The notes: a model not told the origin generated them from the letters alone. A DNA stretch of 64,000 nucleotides from Tetraselmis striata (GCA_006384855.1 VCJN01003538.1:1-64000), one strand, 5' to 3'; counted from the stretch's first letter, positions 1 to 11,123 are shown. Translations and numbers: made by a program.

Positions 1-1217
1 TAGCAGAATAATTGCGCACATAGCGTCGGTAAAAATTGCAGAAACCAAGATATTGTTGGACATTCTGAACGTTCTTAGGCCTGGGCCAATCCTGAACAGC
101 CTTAATTTTAGTAGGCGAGGGTCTTAGGCCAGCCTGTGATACCATGTGTCCAAGGTATTCGAGTTCATTCTTGGCAAACCAGCATTTCTGTAATCGTAGT
201 CTAATGTCATTAGACTCGAGCATAGTAAGAGATGTGTCCAAATGTTGCAAATGTTCGTCAAGAGAGTTGCTAAAAATCAAGACATCATCCAGGTATACAA
301 GTATAAAGGTATGCTTGTGTGGCTGGAGGATAGATGTCATCAGGCGTTGAAAAGAGGAGGGAGCACTGGTGATTCCAAATGGCATTACTAGCCACTTGGA
401 TTGGCCATAGACAGTTATGAACGCTGTCTTAGGAACATCAGGTGGATTAATCCGGAGTTGGTGATAACCTAAGGCGAGATCAAGAGCTGAATATACAGTA
501 GCACCAGATAGCATATCAAGTAATGCATCAGCAGGTGGAACAGGGAACTCAACCTTTTTGGTGTACTTATTCAATTGACGGTAGTCAATGCACATGCGCA
601 GACCGCCATTGGCCTTGCGGGCGAAGAGAACAGGAGCTGCATATGGAGAGAAGGACTCCTGTATAAACTGTTTCTCAAGAAAAGAATTCAGTTGTGTTCT
701 TAGTTCCTCTAATTATGCAGGTGATAATCTGTATATTTTTCCTGCATGAACTTGAGCATCAGGAACAAGAGGGATCTCATGATCAAGACCATGGCGTAAT
801 TGCGGAAGGTTGTCAAGCGGAGAGCATATTGGGTTATGCTTTCGCAATAAGTCTCTGATCTTGCTGTTCAGCCAGCATGGTTTTGAGTTCTTCAGTGGTA
901 ACGACGTCATTAATTGCCTGGGCTCTTGTGTCAAAGGGCGACTCTTGTCTTTGTATATCAAAATGCTGCAAGATAGGCGGGGCGGTGTCATCATACACTG
1001 GATTGATGAACACAGTTTTACCTTTGATATCCTGTTGCAGAAATGGCTTTTCAGCACTGCAATAATCTGAACAGACAGCATCATATGCTGATGCATAGGC
1101 ATCAAAAGTGACTGGACCATAAGCATAATTCAGTCTCTTGAATTCTGCTTGGTCAAACACAACAGAGTCAGTTGGGCATGCATTTGGTTTTGCATATTTT
1201 GTCAATTTCAGTGTCAT
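1..1217 (-). pseudogene. Ty3/gypsy retrotransposon pol fragment (Dam-like segment plus reverse transcriptase), truncated by the window edge
   Basis: Read on the minus strand, 1-712 is open and encodes a Ty3/gypsy-type reverse transcriptase. It has the RKANGGLRMCIDYRQLN block, a YSALDLALGYHQ block and the catalytic YLDD box with VYLDDVLIF context, followed by the LEYLGH and QYLGFCNFYRRYV blocks. RNase H and integrase would lie beyond position 1. Upstream, 834-1217 encodes a segment resembling phage-type Dam N6-adenine methyltransferases (FDAYASAYDAVCSDYCS, then VFINPVY where the family has NPPY). The copy is broken: a frameshift near 834-845 and an in-frame TAA at 713-715 separate the Dam-like part from the reverse transcriptase. 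The family assignment of the reverse transcriptase is secure; the Dam-like call is a motif-level resemblance. Confidence 0.9.
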
Positions 1218-1254
1218 TCTTTTGATTATTGTTTTTGGTACGCATTCTGCGCAC

Positions 1255-2564
1255 TCAAGATCTCTTTTGCATGATAGTCAGTTTGGCACGCGTCTTTTTG
1301 TTTTTGACATTTTTGTCGACATTTTCTCTGCACCCTGTCTCGTCTTCGATGTCGGCAACGAGGTGTGAATGAGCACAGGAACACCCATGAGCTTTATGCC
1401 CAGGTTGTGAGTCGGAGGGGTTCAGTGCCGCGGGAGCGCAATGCTCAACCATATCGACATCTGTATCCTCGATCTCATGCAGGGGCTGAGCAGGCAGTTT
1501 AGCAGTGCATGCATGTTTGCATGGACTCACAGGTAATTTCTTTGCATGGACTTTATCTGAGTCGATTTTTCCGACTTGCTTGGCTAGCTTGTTATCTGCC
1601 ACTTTGGCTTTGAACTGTTCTTTGTCATATTCAGACGCATGGCGGCATTCATAAATTGAGTGGCCTTTGTGCCGCATTTGGCGCACTCACCAGAGAAGCG
1701 AATCTTTTTTGGTGGGCGATTGACTCGGGCAGAGCTGGTTGATGCTCCGTTGTTGCGCGACCACGAGTTTGTGGAGGTCGGCATGTGGCAACGACCTGAA
1801 TACTCCTCGTAGCGACGCTTGTGTTTCTTGATGTTGGCCTGCCTCCTTTGGGCAATCTCGACAGCGACGCGGTGCTCCTCGTCGATAGCCGAGAGATGTC
1901 TGAAAAGTACTTCATGAGTCGAGGCAACCTCGTTGGCGTGGTTAGCCATCTTTTGCACCTCGGCTCTCTCGTGCTCGGGAATTGCCTGCAAAATACGCTG
2001 CACTTGCAAGTACTCAGGCACAACGAAAGGTTCATGCAGCAAAGCAAATGCAGCTTGTAGCTTGCGCTGCAAGTCGACGCAGCAAGTAGCCATCTTGGGG
2101 TCGCTCGGCTTGATGCAGATGTTACGCGCATAGTCTCCGACGGTTGTCTGAATGCCGTTGGGGAAAGCGGCCTTGAAGAAAGCTTGTTTCCAGTCTTGAT
2201 AGTTGACAAAGTGAGTCAGGACCTCGCAGCCCATAACAATGTGAACCTGAAGCTCATGGCTGTTGAGCACAAGTTGGTGGGTGTGAGCCGCGATAGAATC
2301 GGTCTTGAACTGGCGACCGAGCCATGCCTCCGTCTCAGGAACCCAAAGCTTGTTGCGGTCGGAAATCTCCTTGTCGACATTCTCCAGAAAGGCCTTGACT
2401 GCTGGGAAGTCATGAACGTCGGCGAGCTTGTGAGAGATGTTCTAGGTTGGCGCCACAATGCGGGCTTCCAGCATCTTCTTCTCGACAATTTGACGCATAA
2501 ACTGCTCGGCGGGTGGACCACCGGGAGGGTAACCGGCTTGACGGGCGCTCCGGTGCGATGCCAT
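1255..2564 (-). pseudogene. gag of the Ty3/gypsy element, with stop and frameshift
   Basis: This is the capsid/nucleocapsid gene upstream of the pol fragment at 1-1217 and belongs to the same element. The natural start is ATG at 2564 (MASHRSARQAGYPPGG). An in-frame TAG at 2442-2444 interrupts it after 40 codons. The frame then runs on through a charged, helical gag-like region to about 1690, where a frameshift occurs. Across that shift the residues spell a CCHC zinc knuckle (C-x2-C-x4-H-x4-C; CAKC in one frame, GHSIYEC in the next). The remaining 1255-1680 is a Lys- and Cys-rich tail. No aspartic protease motif is visible between gag and the Dam-like segment. The copy is clearly inactive. Confidence 0.75.
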
Positions 2565-2619
2565 GACGACACGCGACTCGGATAAAGGTTGAAGGGTACA
2601 TAATCGTTACCAAGGGTCG

Positions 2620-3075
2620 GCAGGACTAGCGAAATCGCGAATGTATCGTCGTGCGTGCGAGAGCAGGTCGCGGTGGGTCGGCAGGTGGAGATGGAGCGTA
2701 ACAGGAAGCCGAAACCAGTGTAAGTACTCGTGGCAGTGCTTAGTGAAACATGGCTCTTACTCGTAGCTTTTGGCGAATTAAGTTGGTTGCTGAATGTAAT
2801 CTCTTACAACATGCTGGTGGCATTCGATATTTATCCTATAGCGGTCCGACTCGGCACCGCGGACAGGCAACTAGTAGTGCTATTCTGATGATTTAGGAGT
2901 TGTAGCGCGTACTGTATTTATGTTACAAGGAATAGTACTGGCGTCTGGTTGTGGCCGTACCAGTAAATAATACGCGTGCTGAAATATCAGCAGTACAACA
3001 GTATGATTACTTGGCCATAAAACGTCGCAGGTGGTATTAGGGTAGTCGCTCGGCGCAACCCTAACAATACGGGTA
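2620..3075. other. non-coding gap, possible retroelement leader/LTR
   Basis: No supported gene is seen. The stretch lies just upstream of the gag start and could hold the leader and LTR of the Ty3/gypsy element, but the second LTR is outside the window so this cannot be tested here. Confidence 0.3.
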
Positions 3076-3127
3076 ACCGTACGGCAATAAAGCTCCTCGC
3101 CGAAAAATCGACGCTTCGCTGGATGAT

Positions 3128-3469
3128 CCACCCACCCACCCGCCCACCCGCCCACCCACCCACGGTCCTTAATTGCACAGCCGTCCGATTACGATCTCAC
3201 GGTTGGGAGGTACTGGTACAGGTACTCGCTACTCGCTGCTGGTAATGGAAAAAAAACTCTGGTACTTCAAAGCGCTGGCAATGCGAACGCTCGCTGCTGG
3301 TACTGGTACTCGCTACTCGCTGCTGGTAATGGAAAAAAAACTCTGGTACTTCAAAGCGCTGGCAATGCAATTCATGGAACTGTATGCCAGTGATATAGAA
3401 CCCGTTCCTTTAAAATTTTCTGAAAAAGGTGACGCATCGCTGATTCAACTGTCAAGTTACTTCATATTC
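3128..3469 (+). repeat. dispersed direct repeat, left copy, with CCCA array and internal 88-bp tandem
   Basis: It begins with a (CCCA/CCCG)n tract at 3128-3163, followed by a unique-looking head (GGTCCTTAATTGCACAGCCG) and two tandem copies of an 88-bp segment containing CTCGCTACTCGCTGCTGG. It ends with a block finishing in TTACTTCATATTC. The same order of blocks recurs in the same orientation at 12355-12777. The two copies bracket 9 kb that includes CACTA copy A. Confidence 0.8.
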
Positions 3470-4776
3470 AATATCTTTTCATCATATTTTTGGCCAAAAT
3501 CAGTATGTACCTGCAGATCATCCGATTGTATCTGTGGTGTCTGGGTACCAATAAAATCTTCTTTCAGAGTGGCTATAAAAATGATGCTGCCTCTGAATTT
3601 TAACTGATTTAGCAGATGTGAAGCAGCTTAACCATCTGATTTGCAGACAAGATGTTTACTACTGCTGGTCTGGGTTCGATCTCACAGCCAAACAGAGCTA
3701 CACAAGTCTGTCTTTCATGTACAATACTATCATTCTAGTGAATGTCTGGATTATTTTTTCTGAGCCATGGAATGTCAGTATGATATCCCAGTTATTGTTA
3801 CTGGGGAGGCAAACAAAATTAGCCTCTGTGGTGTATCCAGCCTCAAATTGAAGCGTTATTGTCAGCGAGAGATTTTATATGTTGTGCCATCTGCCAGTTG
3901 TATTTTTATTGCTTGATCTAGCAGTTTTACTGGCAGTTTATATTTTTGTACAATATCCCATGAGATAAATTCTCTCCGGACAACACAGTCAATCAGTACA
4001 TCAACCTGATCAGACAGGATATTATTATTGGCTTTGATTATAGCCTTTGCTTTCAACAGACATGTTTCAACAGTCAAAGAAGTAAAATTTGCTGTGGGGA
4101 TTTGATATTGTGATTTTATATTATGCGCTTTGTCACGCAGTCTATCATCCATAGAATAATCAGCCAGATAAACATCGACTGAAAATGGAGTCGGACCCAT
4201 CGGCATCCGCTCTTTACAGTTTTTGGGATCAGGGATGTCATACAAATATGCACCCTTAGGGTAATAATGGATTTTACGGCATGTGTTCAAAATATGTTGT
4301 ATATTTTTATTGTTTTTCCACTTTGGGATTGCAATTACTGATGATCTATTATAAGGATTTTGCCTGCGCTTCCTTTCGAAGGCGGCAATGAAATCCGATA
4401 TTTTCTCAAATGGCGGGTTCAGCTAAACATGGTGGTTAGTAAGGTCAGCATCCAAAAAAGAGTTAGCCTGGGAACAAAAACTATCTATTACCTTTGTGGT
4501 TTCAGCAGTTGCCGCACCATCAAGGGTGAACGACCCCCAGACCATGTTTATATCTTCCCAAGCATCCTGATTGAATGGTGGGTAATTATCGTATTGGGGT
4601 GATGTTACTGTTGCTGTTGTGCCGATATTTTCAGGTCTAGGAGCTGTTGCCCTAGCCAAACTGTCATTATATTCAGACATGAGCTCATCGATTTGAGTCT
4701 GCATATCTCGGAACTCAAGAGTTTCCGTTTGTACAGCACTGTCCACAGTAGTTGGTGGCTTTTGCTGATATATCAT
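3400..4776 (-). pseudogene. retroelement gag-protease fragment with degenerate retropepsin
   Basis: From 4776 to 3862 one minus-strand frame is open except for a TAG at 4421-4423. The N-terminal part is a gag-like region with a predicted helical stretch. The C-terminal part matches the retropepsin fold in outline: VDVLID, then REFISWDIVQKYKLPV, then IQLADGTTY. After a frameshift near 3864 the reading continues with GYTTEANFVCLP and NNNWDIIL, which fit the C-terminal flap/strand of the protease. The catalytic D-T/S-G is replaced by D-C-V, so the enzyme would be dead. No reverse transcriptase follows before the repeat at 3128-3469. The element family (Ty3/gypsy-like or another LTR group) cannot be fixed from this piece. 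Confidence 0.6.
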
Positions 4777-5798
4777 TTGTTCAACTGGTTCAATCTGCGG
4801 CGCTCTTGAACAGCTGCCTTTTTGACCAGTGATAGGGTGATGTTTTATATCGTTTTATATCGTTTGCGTATTTTGCGCTTTTGAGTCTCCAGTACATGAT
4901 GCACAACAGGTGCGTCCTATGTGTCATCGACCCTACGTTTTCTACGTAGTGGTCCCACATCCTATGTGAGGGCTTGCTTTGGTTCTTTGCCCATTAATAC
5001 TTAATTATACAGTAACATATATATGGTTTCAGCTATTATAGCGATATGGTCAGAGGATGTGTTCGTCGGCCGGCTTTAATGGACTCTGATTGTCAATGAA
5101 CCTGCCGAGAACGACAAGGGCAGGCTCGCGCTCAGGATCACTCCCGAGCGTCCCCAGGCACATATCAACTTGAGCGGCCACAATCCAAATCACTTCGAGT
5201 CAAAGCTGCTGCCAACACTGTGAGATTCAGATGTGACGCAAGTGTGCCCTACTGGTGACGAACGACGACATACGGGGACGATACGGGACGGGCGAGGGAC
5301 GTGGATTTCATACCGAGTAGCGACGACTATCGCGCGCGACCTGTAAAGTACTATATGAATTTCTCGTTTCGATAATTTCATCAAATTGATATGCCCACGC
5401 GGGCTCGCGTGTCGCGCGCCGACGCGGAGTACCCGGGCTAAGTACAGGCGGCTGCACGTACTCGCTGCACATCGCTGCACATCGCTGACCCCGCGGTGTG
5501 CGGCGATGTGCGGCACGACGGGCGGAGGTGTGGGTGGATGTAGGTGGTACGGTAGGTGGTAAGCGGTAGGTGGTGTTCGTAGGTGCGCGTTTTAATGCAG
5601 CCGCCCTAACTGCTGATGATTGTGTAACGCCCCAGCACGCGCATGAAGTACGGGGTCGCCTGGCGGTCACCGCCGCTCACCGCTGAACCAAGCGCGGACA
5701 GCCGCGCACTCGCATTTGTGCTCCCTGCCGGTGGTGGGCTACATCCACCCCAACTCTCAACCCCCCCCCCCCCCCCCCCCCCTTGCGCTGCAGCAGGC

Positions 5799-7140
5799 AT
5801 GCCGGCAAAAGGATGGATAGCGAGTGTGTCGAAGGATGGCGTGTACTCATGCAAGCACTGCCGGGGCAACGTGACGGGCACATGTGATAAGATGGCGCGA
5901 GAGCGGCACTTCCTAAAACTCCCGAACTGTAGCCACTCGTTGAAGCGTGCGGCTAAGTTGCGCCGCAAGGCCGCCATATCACAAGCAGCAGCAGTAGGGG
6001 CGGCAGCAGCAGCAGCAGCAACAGCAGGGGCGGCAGCAGGAGTAGCTGCAGCCGTCGGAAACGGCACGCCGGCGCCGGTCTCGGACGACGGCGGCTCGAA
6101 GGTGGACGATGTGATGGGCGTGGGGGAGGACCCCGTTGGCGAAGACGGTATGGACATCGACGCGCCTGCGTGGCCGCCGGCGGGCGTGGAACCCGCGATG
6201 AGGGCGTGATACGGGAAGGCGATCCCGGTGACTTCTACATGAAGGTCATCGCCAAGAAGTTCCGGGGAGTATGGCACTACGGCGTGATAACCAGCGTCGT
6301 TACCGAGTGGGTGTTGGAGATCTACGGCGGGGCGACCCAGTGGCGCGCTGTTTTCGAGGACGGTGACACTGTGGACCTTCTGCGTTCAGAAGTGAGTGGG
6401 CCCGGCCTGTGTGCTGGTGGCACCACTCACCTGCGGTTGTATGGAATCACACGCACCCGCCCGGTCGGCGTGGCAGGTTGTGGAGGCTATGGCGGCTGCC
6501 CAGGAGCATTCCCCTGTGGATGCGGACGGGGAGGCTCGCTTGGCAACCGTCCCTGAAGGCGATGACCAGTCCAGTGAATCCGAAGAGGAGGGCTGGGAAG
6601 GGGGAGGAGGGGGGGGGACGCGGCTGGCGCCGGGTGGACGAGCGATGAGGAGGAGGAGGAGGAGGAGGCGGCGCACCTCCGGGCGTGGAAGTCTGCTGCT
6701 GTGCCGGGGTCCGACACGAATGCCCTCACGTTTGCAGTCATGAAGTGCTCGGCCCAGGTGAAGAGCAAGAACTTTAATAACTCCGCTGACAGCGACTGGC
6801 AGCTGCTGCATGACATCATGCCCGCCGGCTTCACCTGGGGTGGGATGGCCGTGCCACGCAGCCACAAGGCGATGCGGAAGATCCTGCGGGTACGGCCGGG
6901 ATGTCTGCATGGGTGCGTGCTTGACGCGGCGCGTCTTGGGGTGTCATGCCCCTCACGCTCCTCGCCTCCCGATGCATGCAGGTGCTTGATACATCCAGAT
7001 ATGTCCGGCACATGTGCCCCAAGGGGTGCGTGGCGTTCAGCGGGGCGCCAGGGAAGGCTGGCGGATGGGCGAACCTCCCCAACCAGCACTGCCCGGAGTG
7101 CAATGCCGACAGGTTTATCAGGCAGGCAGGGGGGGCGTAG
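5799..7140 (+). pseudogene. CACTA copy A gene 1: BED-type zinc finger + Tudor-like domain + TNP2 transposase N-terminal piece
   Basis: The start is ATG 5799 (MPAKGWIASVSKDGVY). Residues about 14-45 form a BED-like finger (CKHC ... RHFLKLPNC). A Lys/Arg stretch, an Ala-rich linker and an acidic region follow. A one-base deletion near 6190 relative to copy B shifts the frame; in the new frame a Tudor-like fold continues (FRGVWHYGVI ... FEDGDTVDLL). After a probable intron (donor near 6392, acceptor near 6475) an acidic run (DEEEEEEE) leads into 6700-6889, which resembles the N-terminal part of EnSpm TNP2/Transposase_21 (SKNFNNSADSDWQLLHDIMP). A clean 92-bp intron (6890-6981) joins it to RHMCPKGCVAF and QHCPECNADRFIR, matching the CPNDC...CPxC block of TNP2. 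A stop follows at 7138-7140, so the DDE core is missing. Confidence 0.65.
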
Positions 7141-7159
7141 GCAGGCAGGCGCAGGCAGA

Positions 7160-7560
7160 GCGCGAAGACGCCAAGTACACCACCATGGTCGCGCGAGCTC
7201 AACACTTCTACCTTGCCACGCCGCCGCCCCCGCCGGGGGCTGACTCGGACGACAGCCATGCCAGCGCGCGGCCCATAGGGCTGCATTGTGTACGGTGTGA
7301 ACGCTGGAACGAGCCCACACTGCCGCGGGCTTGGACTTGTGGAGAGTGCCGGGCGGTGGCGGTGGTTCCGGCGGGGAGGAGGCCCTTGTCCTCCTAGACG
7401 GTCCGGGCATCCGCAAGGTGGCTGTTCTCATGGCCCCTGCCCACATGTCCTGCGCGAATGCTGCCGACTCGGGCGTCGACGCCCCCGAGCTGCTGGTGGC
7501 GGGGATCCACGCGAGGTCGCAGGACGGTGCGCGAGGGGGGGGGGGGGGCGGGCAGCGGCT
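7160..7560 (+). CDS. CACTA copy A gene 1, 3' exons (function unknown)
   Basis: This block is shared with copy B (54460-54830 there) and so is conserved transposon sequence. It opens with REDAKYTTMVARAQHFYLA and a Pro-rich stretch. In one frame copy A then reads a zinc-ribbon-like pattern (LHCVRCERW ... AWTCGECR). In copy B a one-base difference puts the main frame into another reading that rejoins at VLLDGPGIRKVAVLMAP. Which frame is used cannot be decided from two copies. It would be the C-terminal part of gene 1, running into the tandem repeat below. Confidence 0.35.
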
Positions 7561-8078
7561 GTGGGATTGGTGGGGCAGCGGTTGCTACCGAGTGAGGCGT
7601 AGCATCGTTTGCAGTAGCAACGCAGCCTTTTTGGCGTGACGCCGCCTGGATGTAACCCAGCAGTACGCGCAAAGTGCAAGTGCAAGCTGGTGATGGCGGG
7701 GATCCCGCGGGGGGGGGGGGGGGGGGGGCAGCGGCTGTGGGATAGGCGCGGCAGCGGTTGCTACAGAGTGAGGCGTCGCATCGTTTGCAGTAGCAACGCA
7801 GCCTTTCCGGTTGCATAGTGTGACGCCGCCTGGATGTAGCCCAGCAGTACGCGCAAAGTGCAAGTGCAAGCTGCTGGTGGCGGGGATCCACGCGAGGTCG
7901 CAGGACGGTGCGCGAGGGGGGGGGGGGGGGGGGGCAGCGGCTGTGGGATAGGCGGGGCAGCGGTTGCTACCGAGTGAGGCGTAGCATCGTTTGCAGTAGC
8001 AACGCAGCCTTTCCGGTTGCATAGTGTGACGCCGCCTAGATGTAACCCAGCCATACGCGCAAAGTGCAAGTGTTACAC
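7488..8078 (+). repeat. three-unit tandem repeat (about 180-200 bp) at the end of gene 1
   Basis: Three units begin near 7488, 7688 and 7868. Each contains GGCGGGGATCC, a long G run of varying length, CAGCGGCTGTGGGAT, GTTGCTAC and a shared tail ending CGCGCAAAGTGCAAGTG. Copy B has only one unit (about 54290-54490). The unit lies between the convergent genes 1 and 2, where both transcripts would end. Confidence 0.85.
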
Positions 8079-8114
8079 GCCCGTGTGCCCCACCCAATAT
8101 CATTGCGCCCGACT

Positions 8115-9273
8115 TCACTGACGGCATGTCTCGCTCTCCATCATCTCCCGGGCCGTCCGCCGCCTCACCCTGCGCACCCTAGCAGCCGCGCGTGCCTTCT
8201 CGGAAGCCTCAGACACGGCGGCGCGAGTCGCGTCGTGGAACACGTCCCTGACATGGCGGAACTCCGCCCTCACCGCGGCCGTGGTCGGGCAGGGGACTGC
8301 CCGCTGATGGGTCGCCATGCATGGGTACTTGGGGCCGCACAAAGCTGGGGTCCCGTCGCAGCAACACTCCCATTCCGTCCGTTGGCCGCAGTACACGCAT
8401 GACGGGCGTCCGGCCAGGACATGCACATGATAGTGCATGTGGCCGCCTCCCGCCACTGCTCGTAGTGCTCCGGTCAACATGGCGACGAGCAAGTCGGCAT
8501 GTCCCGCAGGTGGCTGCGGGGCGGGTGGCGCGAGCGCAGCCTCGCTCGCCTCGACAACTCACTCAACCCTATCAGTCGCCTCAACCACGGCCTCCTCCGC
8601 CTCCTGACGCGGCGCATCAGGCGCATCATCGTCGCCTGGCAGGGCGCCCCCCCCCCCGCAACGGCGCCGTCGGCGGTGGCCGACGCCGTCGTGGCGGGGT
8701 GCTGTGAGGAGGTGGCCCTAGACATAGGTGGGGCCGGCACCGCCATGTGTTGCTCCACATGCGGTGCGGTTCCTGACGCGACAGCTCCGTCGCACAAGTA
8801 CCGGCGCCGGCACCCCACGCCTGCTGCGCTTACCACCAACCGGCATGTTTCCTTTGGGAGGTGGTTCATCCGCGTCGGAGGTGAGCGGCGGTACCGGTGT
8901 GGGTGTGGATACTGCCCGGCCATTAGGGCTCCCGCCGCCCGCCGCTCCGCCGACCCACGCCGCGGCGTGTGCCGCGCCCCGCATAGTCGCCTCGAATATA
9001 TTATACATGACGCTGGGACGACGGGGGGGGGGGGGGGGGATTCGTGCGTTTCGTATGTCGGCGGAACGGCGTGCGAAGCTGCGGCTGGCGAAGGTGGTGG
9101 AAGTAAGCGTGGCGGCGTCGGCGGCGTTTTACCGTGCGTGCATGCGTGCGCAACCCCGCGGCAGCAAGCGCCGGACTCGGCGTGTGCCGGCGGCAGAGCT
9201 GCGAAGCCATGGACACGGTACGGGATGCCAAGTCTGGCGAAGCAACTGCCGAGGCTGGCGGCTTAACCCCCAT
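8115..9273 (-). CDS. CACTA copy A gene 2: Cys-rich protein of unknown function, antisense to gene 1
   Basis: A minus-strand gene, conserved with copy B (53048-54246). Exon 1 is 9273-9133 (47 codons, start MGVKPPASAVASPD). A GT..AG intron (9132-9079) follows, and exon 2 begins LRTPFRRHTKR. A long C run near 9020 shifts the frame relative to the next stretch, which starts MYNIFEATMRG and carries a basic KRSRRGVPAPVLVRRSC motif. A second G/C run near 8650 shifts it again into the C-terminal domain. That domain is well conserved and Cys/His-rich (HMHYHVHVLAGRPSC, ECCCDGTPALCGPKYPC, then a basic helical tail ending ETCRQ). No known family is recognised. The homopolymer frameshifts may be real decay or sequencing error. 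Confidence 0.5.
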
Positions 9274-9712
9274 GTCCGGCGGTTGAGGGACGGAAAGTGC
9301 GTAGAAGTTGATCGGCAAAGCGGGCATATAAGCCTGGCTGTGCTAGGTTCCTATTAAGTAATGGCGGTTTGTGCTAAGTAATTCGTAGGGGTGGACCGTG
9401 CAGCGCAGGTAGGGGGCGGTATAAATGAGGCCGGGCACATATACTGCTCCACAAAACGACACTGCTGCCAGACCCGATCGTCTACGGCCGATACAATACT
9501 CACACTATATTAACATCGGTGCACACCGCCGCACACCGCCGCACAACGCTGCGCGCGCACATTCGTCGCGCACATATACGCGCGCCCTACCGCACATATT
9601 ATCCCGGATTCACTCGGTGAAACCGCGTATTCATTACGCCGTGCTACTTCAACAATAAACATTGCGAAATTACACCGACACAATGCCGCACCGACTAGCT
9701 CTTGACAATACG

Positions 9713-10436
9713 TGCATATAAATAGTAGTGGCGCGCTGCTCCTCGCCTCCGATGTGTCGTTGACTGCTGCGGAAGGCGGTCGTCGACTGGGTGTTAGTTT
9801 CTCCACCTCCCCCCCCCCCCCCCCCTTCACCGCTCACAGCGCCATGGCAGACCTCGCCCCCCGGGCAAAAGTGGGCGGCGAGCCTTGTTGTCTCGCGTGT
9901 CCGCGCCGCCGGCATCGAGGAGGACGAGAAAGACATGAGGAAACGCGTGACAAGGTGGGCGCGCAACAAAACACTCCACCTTCCACATTAGCACGCACCC
10001 ACGCGTGGCCCTAACTTGTGCCGCGCGCAGGTTCGTCCGGGAGCGCCGTAAGGCCCACCTCAACGCCAAGGCTTCCACAGTGCCAGCGGCGCAACTCGTG
10101 GTGGCCGAGGAGGCCGCATCCTCAGCCGCTTAAAGGCGAAACGATTGTGGCTTGTTGTGGGCGTCTGGGCACAGGGGGCGTCCCGACGCCAAGGTAAGGA
10201 AGCTCATGGCGGCGTCGTCGACGGCACAGCCTCCCGGGGTGGTGAAGACACTGACGGATGACAAGAAGCGGAAGAGGCCAGTGAAGAAGCGCCGAGGTAA
10301 GAAACTGACGGTCGCGGAGTCGGAGGCGGAGTCTGTCGGAGGCGCAGACGGAGGCGGAGGCGGAGGCGGAGGCGGAGGCAGCGAGATCGTCGAAGCGGAG
10401 GGCCCCCCGGGCACGCAAGAACAAGAACAAGCAGTA
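9713..10436 (+). CDS. CACTA copy A unit 3: basic Lys/Arg-rich protein, frame uncertain
   Basis: A TATA-like box (TATAAATA, 9717-9724) precedes a block conserved in copy B (48240-48960, minus). In both copies one frame reads VVSRVRAAGIEEDEKDMRKR, then an intron with donor near 9955 and acceptor near 10030, then FVRERRKAHLNAKA. A further exon encodes KKRKRPVKKRRGKK, a strong nuclear-localisation-like cluster, followed by a GGAGGC hexanucleotide expansion that differs between copies. A C run (9810-9826) changes length between copies and breaks the upstream frame, so the true start is not clear. It may be a DNA-binding accessory protein of the transposon. Confidence 0.4.
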
Positions 10437-10490
10437 ACCGCCGCCCCCTTACCCCCCTCCCCTCACTCCCCCGGCGGGAGCGGCGGGCGG

Positions 10491-10522
<32 letters not shown>

Positions 10523-11123
10523 CGGCTGCGGGGCCACGCCCGCCCGCCTCCACCCCCCCCCCCCCCCCCCCCGCCCCCCGCCGCATGCCCCGACGGCAGC
10601 TGTCGCGAATATTGTAATTCAAACATTCTTCGGCAAACCGCTGCCTGCCCCCGCCCTCCCCCTCGCGAATATTTATGTAACGTGAGCACTCTTTGGCAAA
10701 ACATGGCAGCCAAACCGCCCGATGATGACCTTTGATCGGACGGCGGGCAGGCCCCTAGCCGAACAGTACGGCTGCGATTTGCGTTCCCATGTACTAATAG
10801 TCGTAGTTATCCACAGGACGACTCGTCATCGCGCCCGGGTTCGTACTAGATACCCGGTACCGGCTTAATAAATATATCGCGTACTACCCGGTACTACACG
10901 GACAACCTTGTACCTTATACGTCAGTGCCATGTAACACTTCACCGGGCTAGTACGACTACCAGAATGATTACAAAAAGGATCTATCGCCCGCCGGCAATA
11001 ACGCCGGATGTACTCGCACGTAACTGGATGGACGTGCCGCCACCAGCAGCAGCCTTCACGGATAAATAATAGTCGCTAGTAGTAGTCGTCACCCGTATGT
11101 CACATCTGAATCTCACAGTGCAA

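Larger units (their letters stand above)
5213..11123 (+). mobile_element. CACTA/EnSpm DNA transposon, copy A (5.9 kb, plus orientation)
   Basis: The element runs from 5216 to 11120. Its ends are inverted repeats of 22 bp starting CACTGTGAGATTCAG, and it is flanked on both sides by the trinucleotide CAA (5213-5215 and 11121-11123). A 5'-CACT(A/G) terminus with a 3-bp target duplication is the signature of the CACTA/EnSpm superfamily. Inside are a BED/Tudor-like gene fused to a TNP2 transposase fragment, a three-unit tandem repeat, an antisense Cys-rich gene, and a basic Lys/Arg-rich unit. No DDE catalytic core is visible, so it is probably non-autonomous. A related, larger copy (B) sits at 47564-56682 in the opposite orientation. 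Confidence 0.92.

Noticed and set aside
10204..10713. Long Gly/Pro/Arg frames on both strands of the G/C-run regions (also 48086-48532, 7394-8127, 6487-7446)
   Set aside because: These are homopolymer-driven antisense shadows. The frames change with run length between copies A and B.
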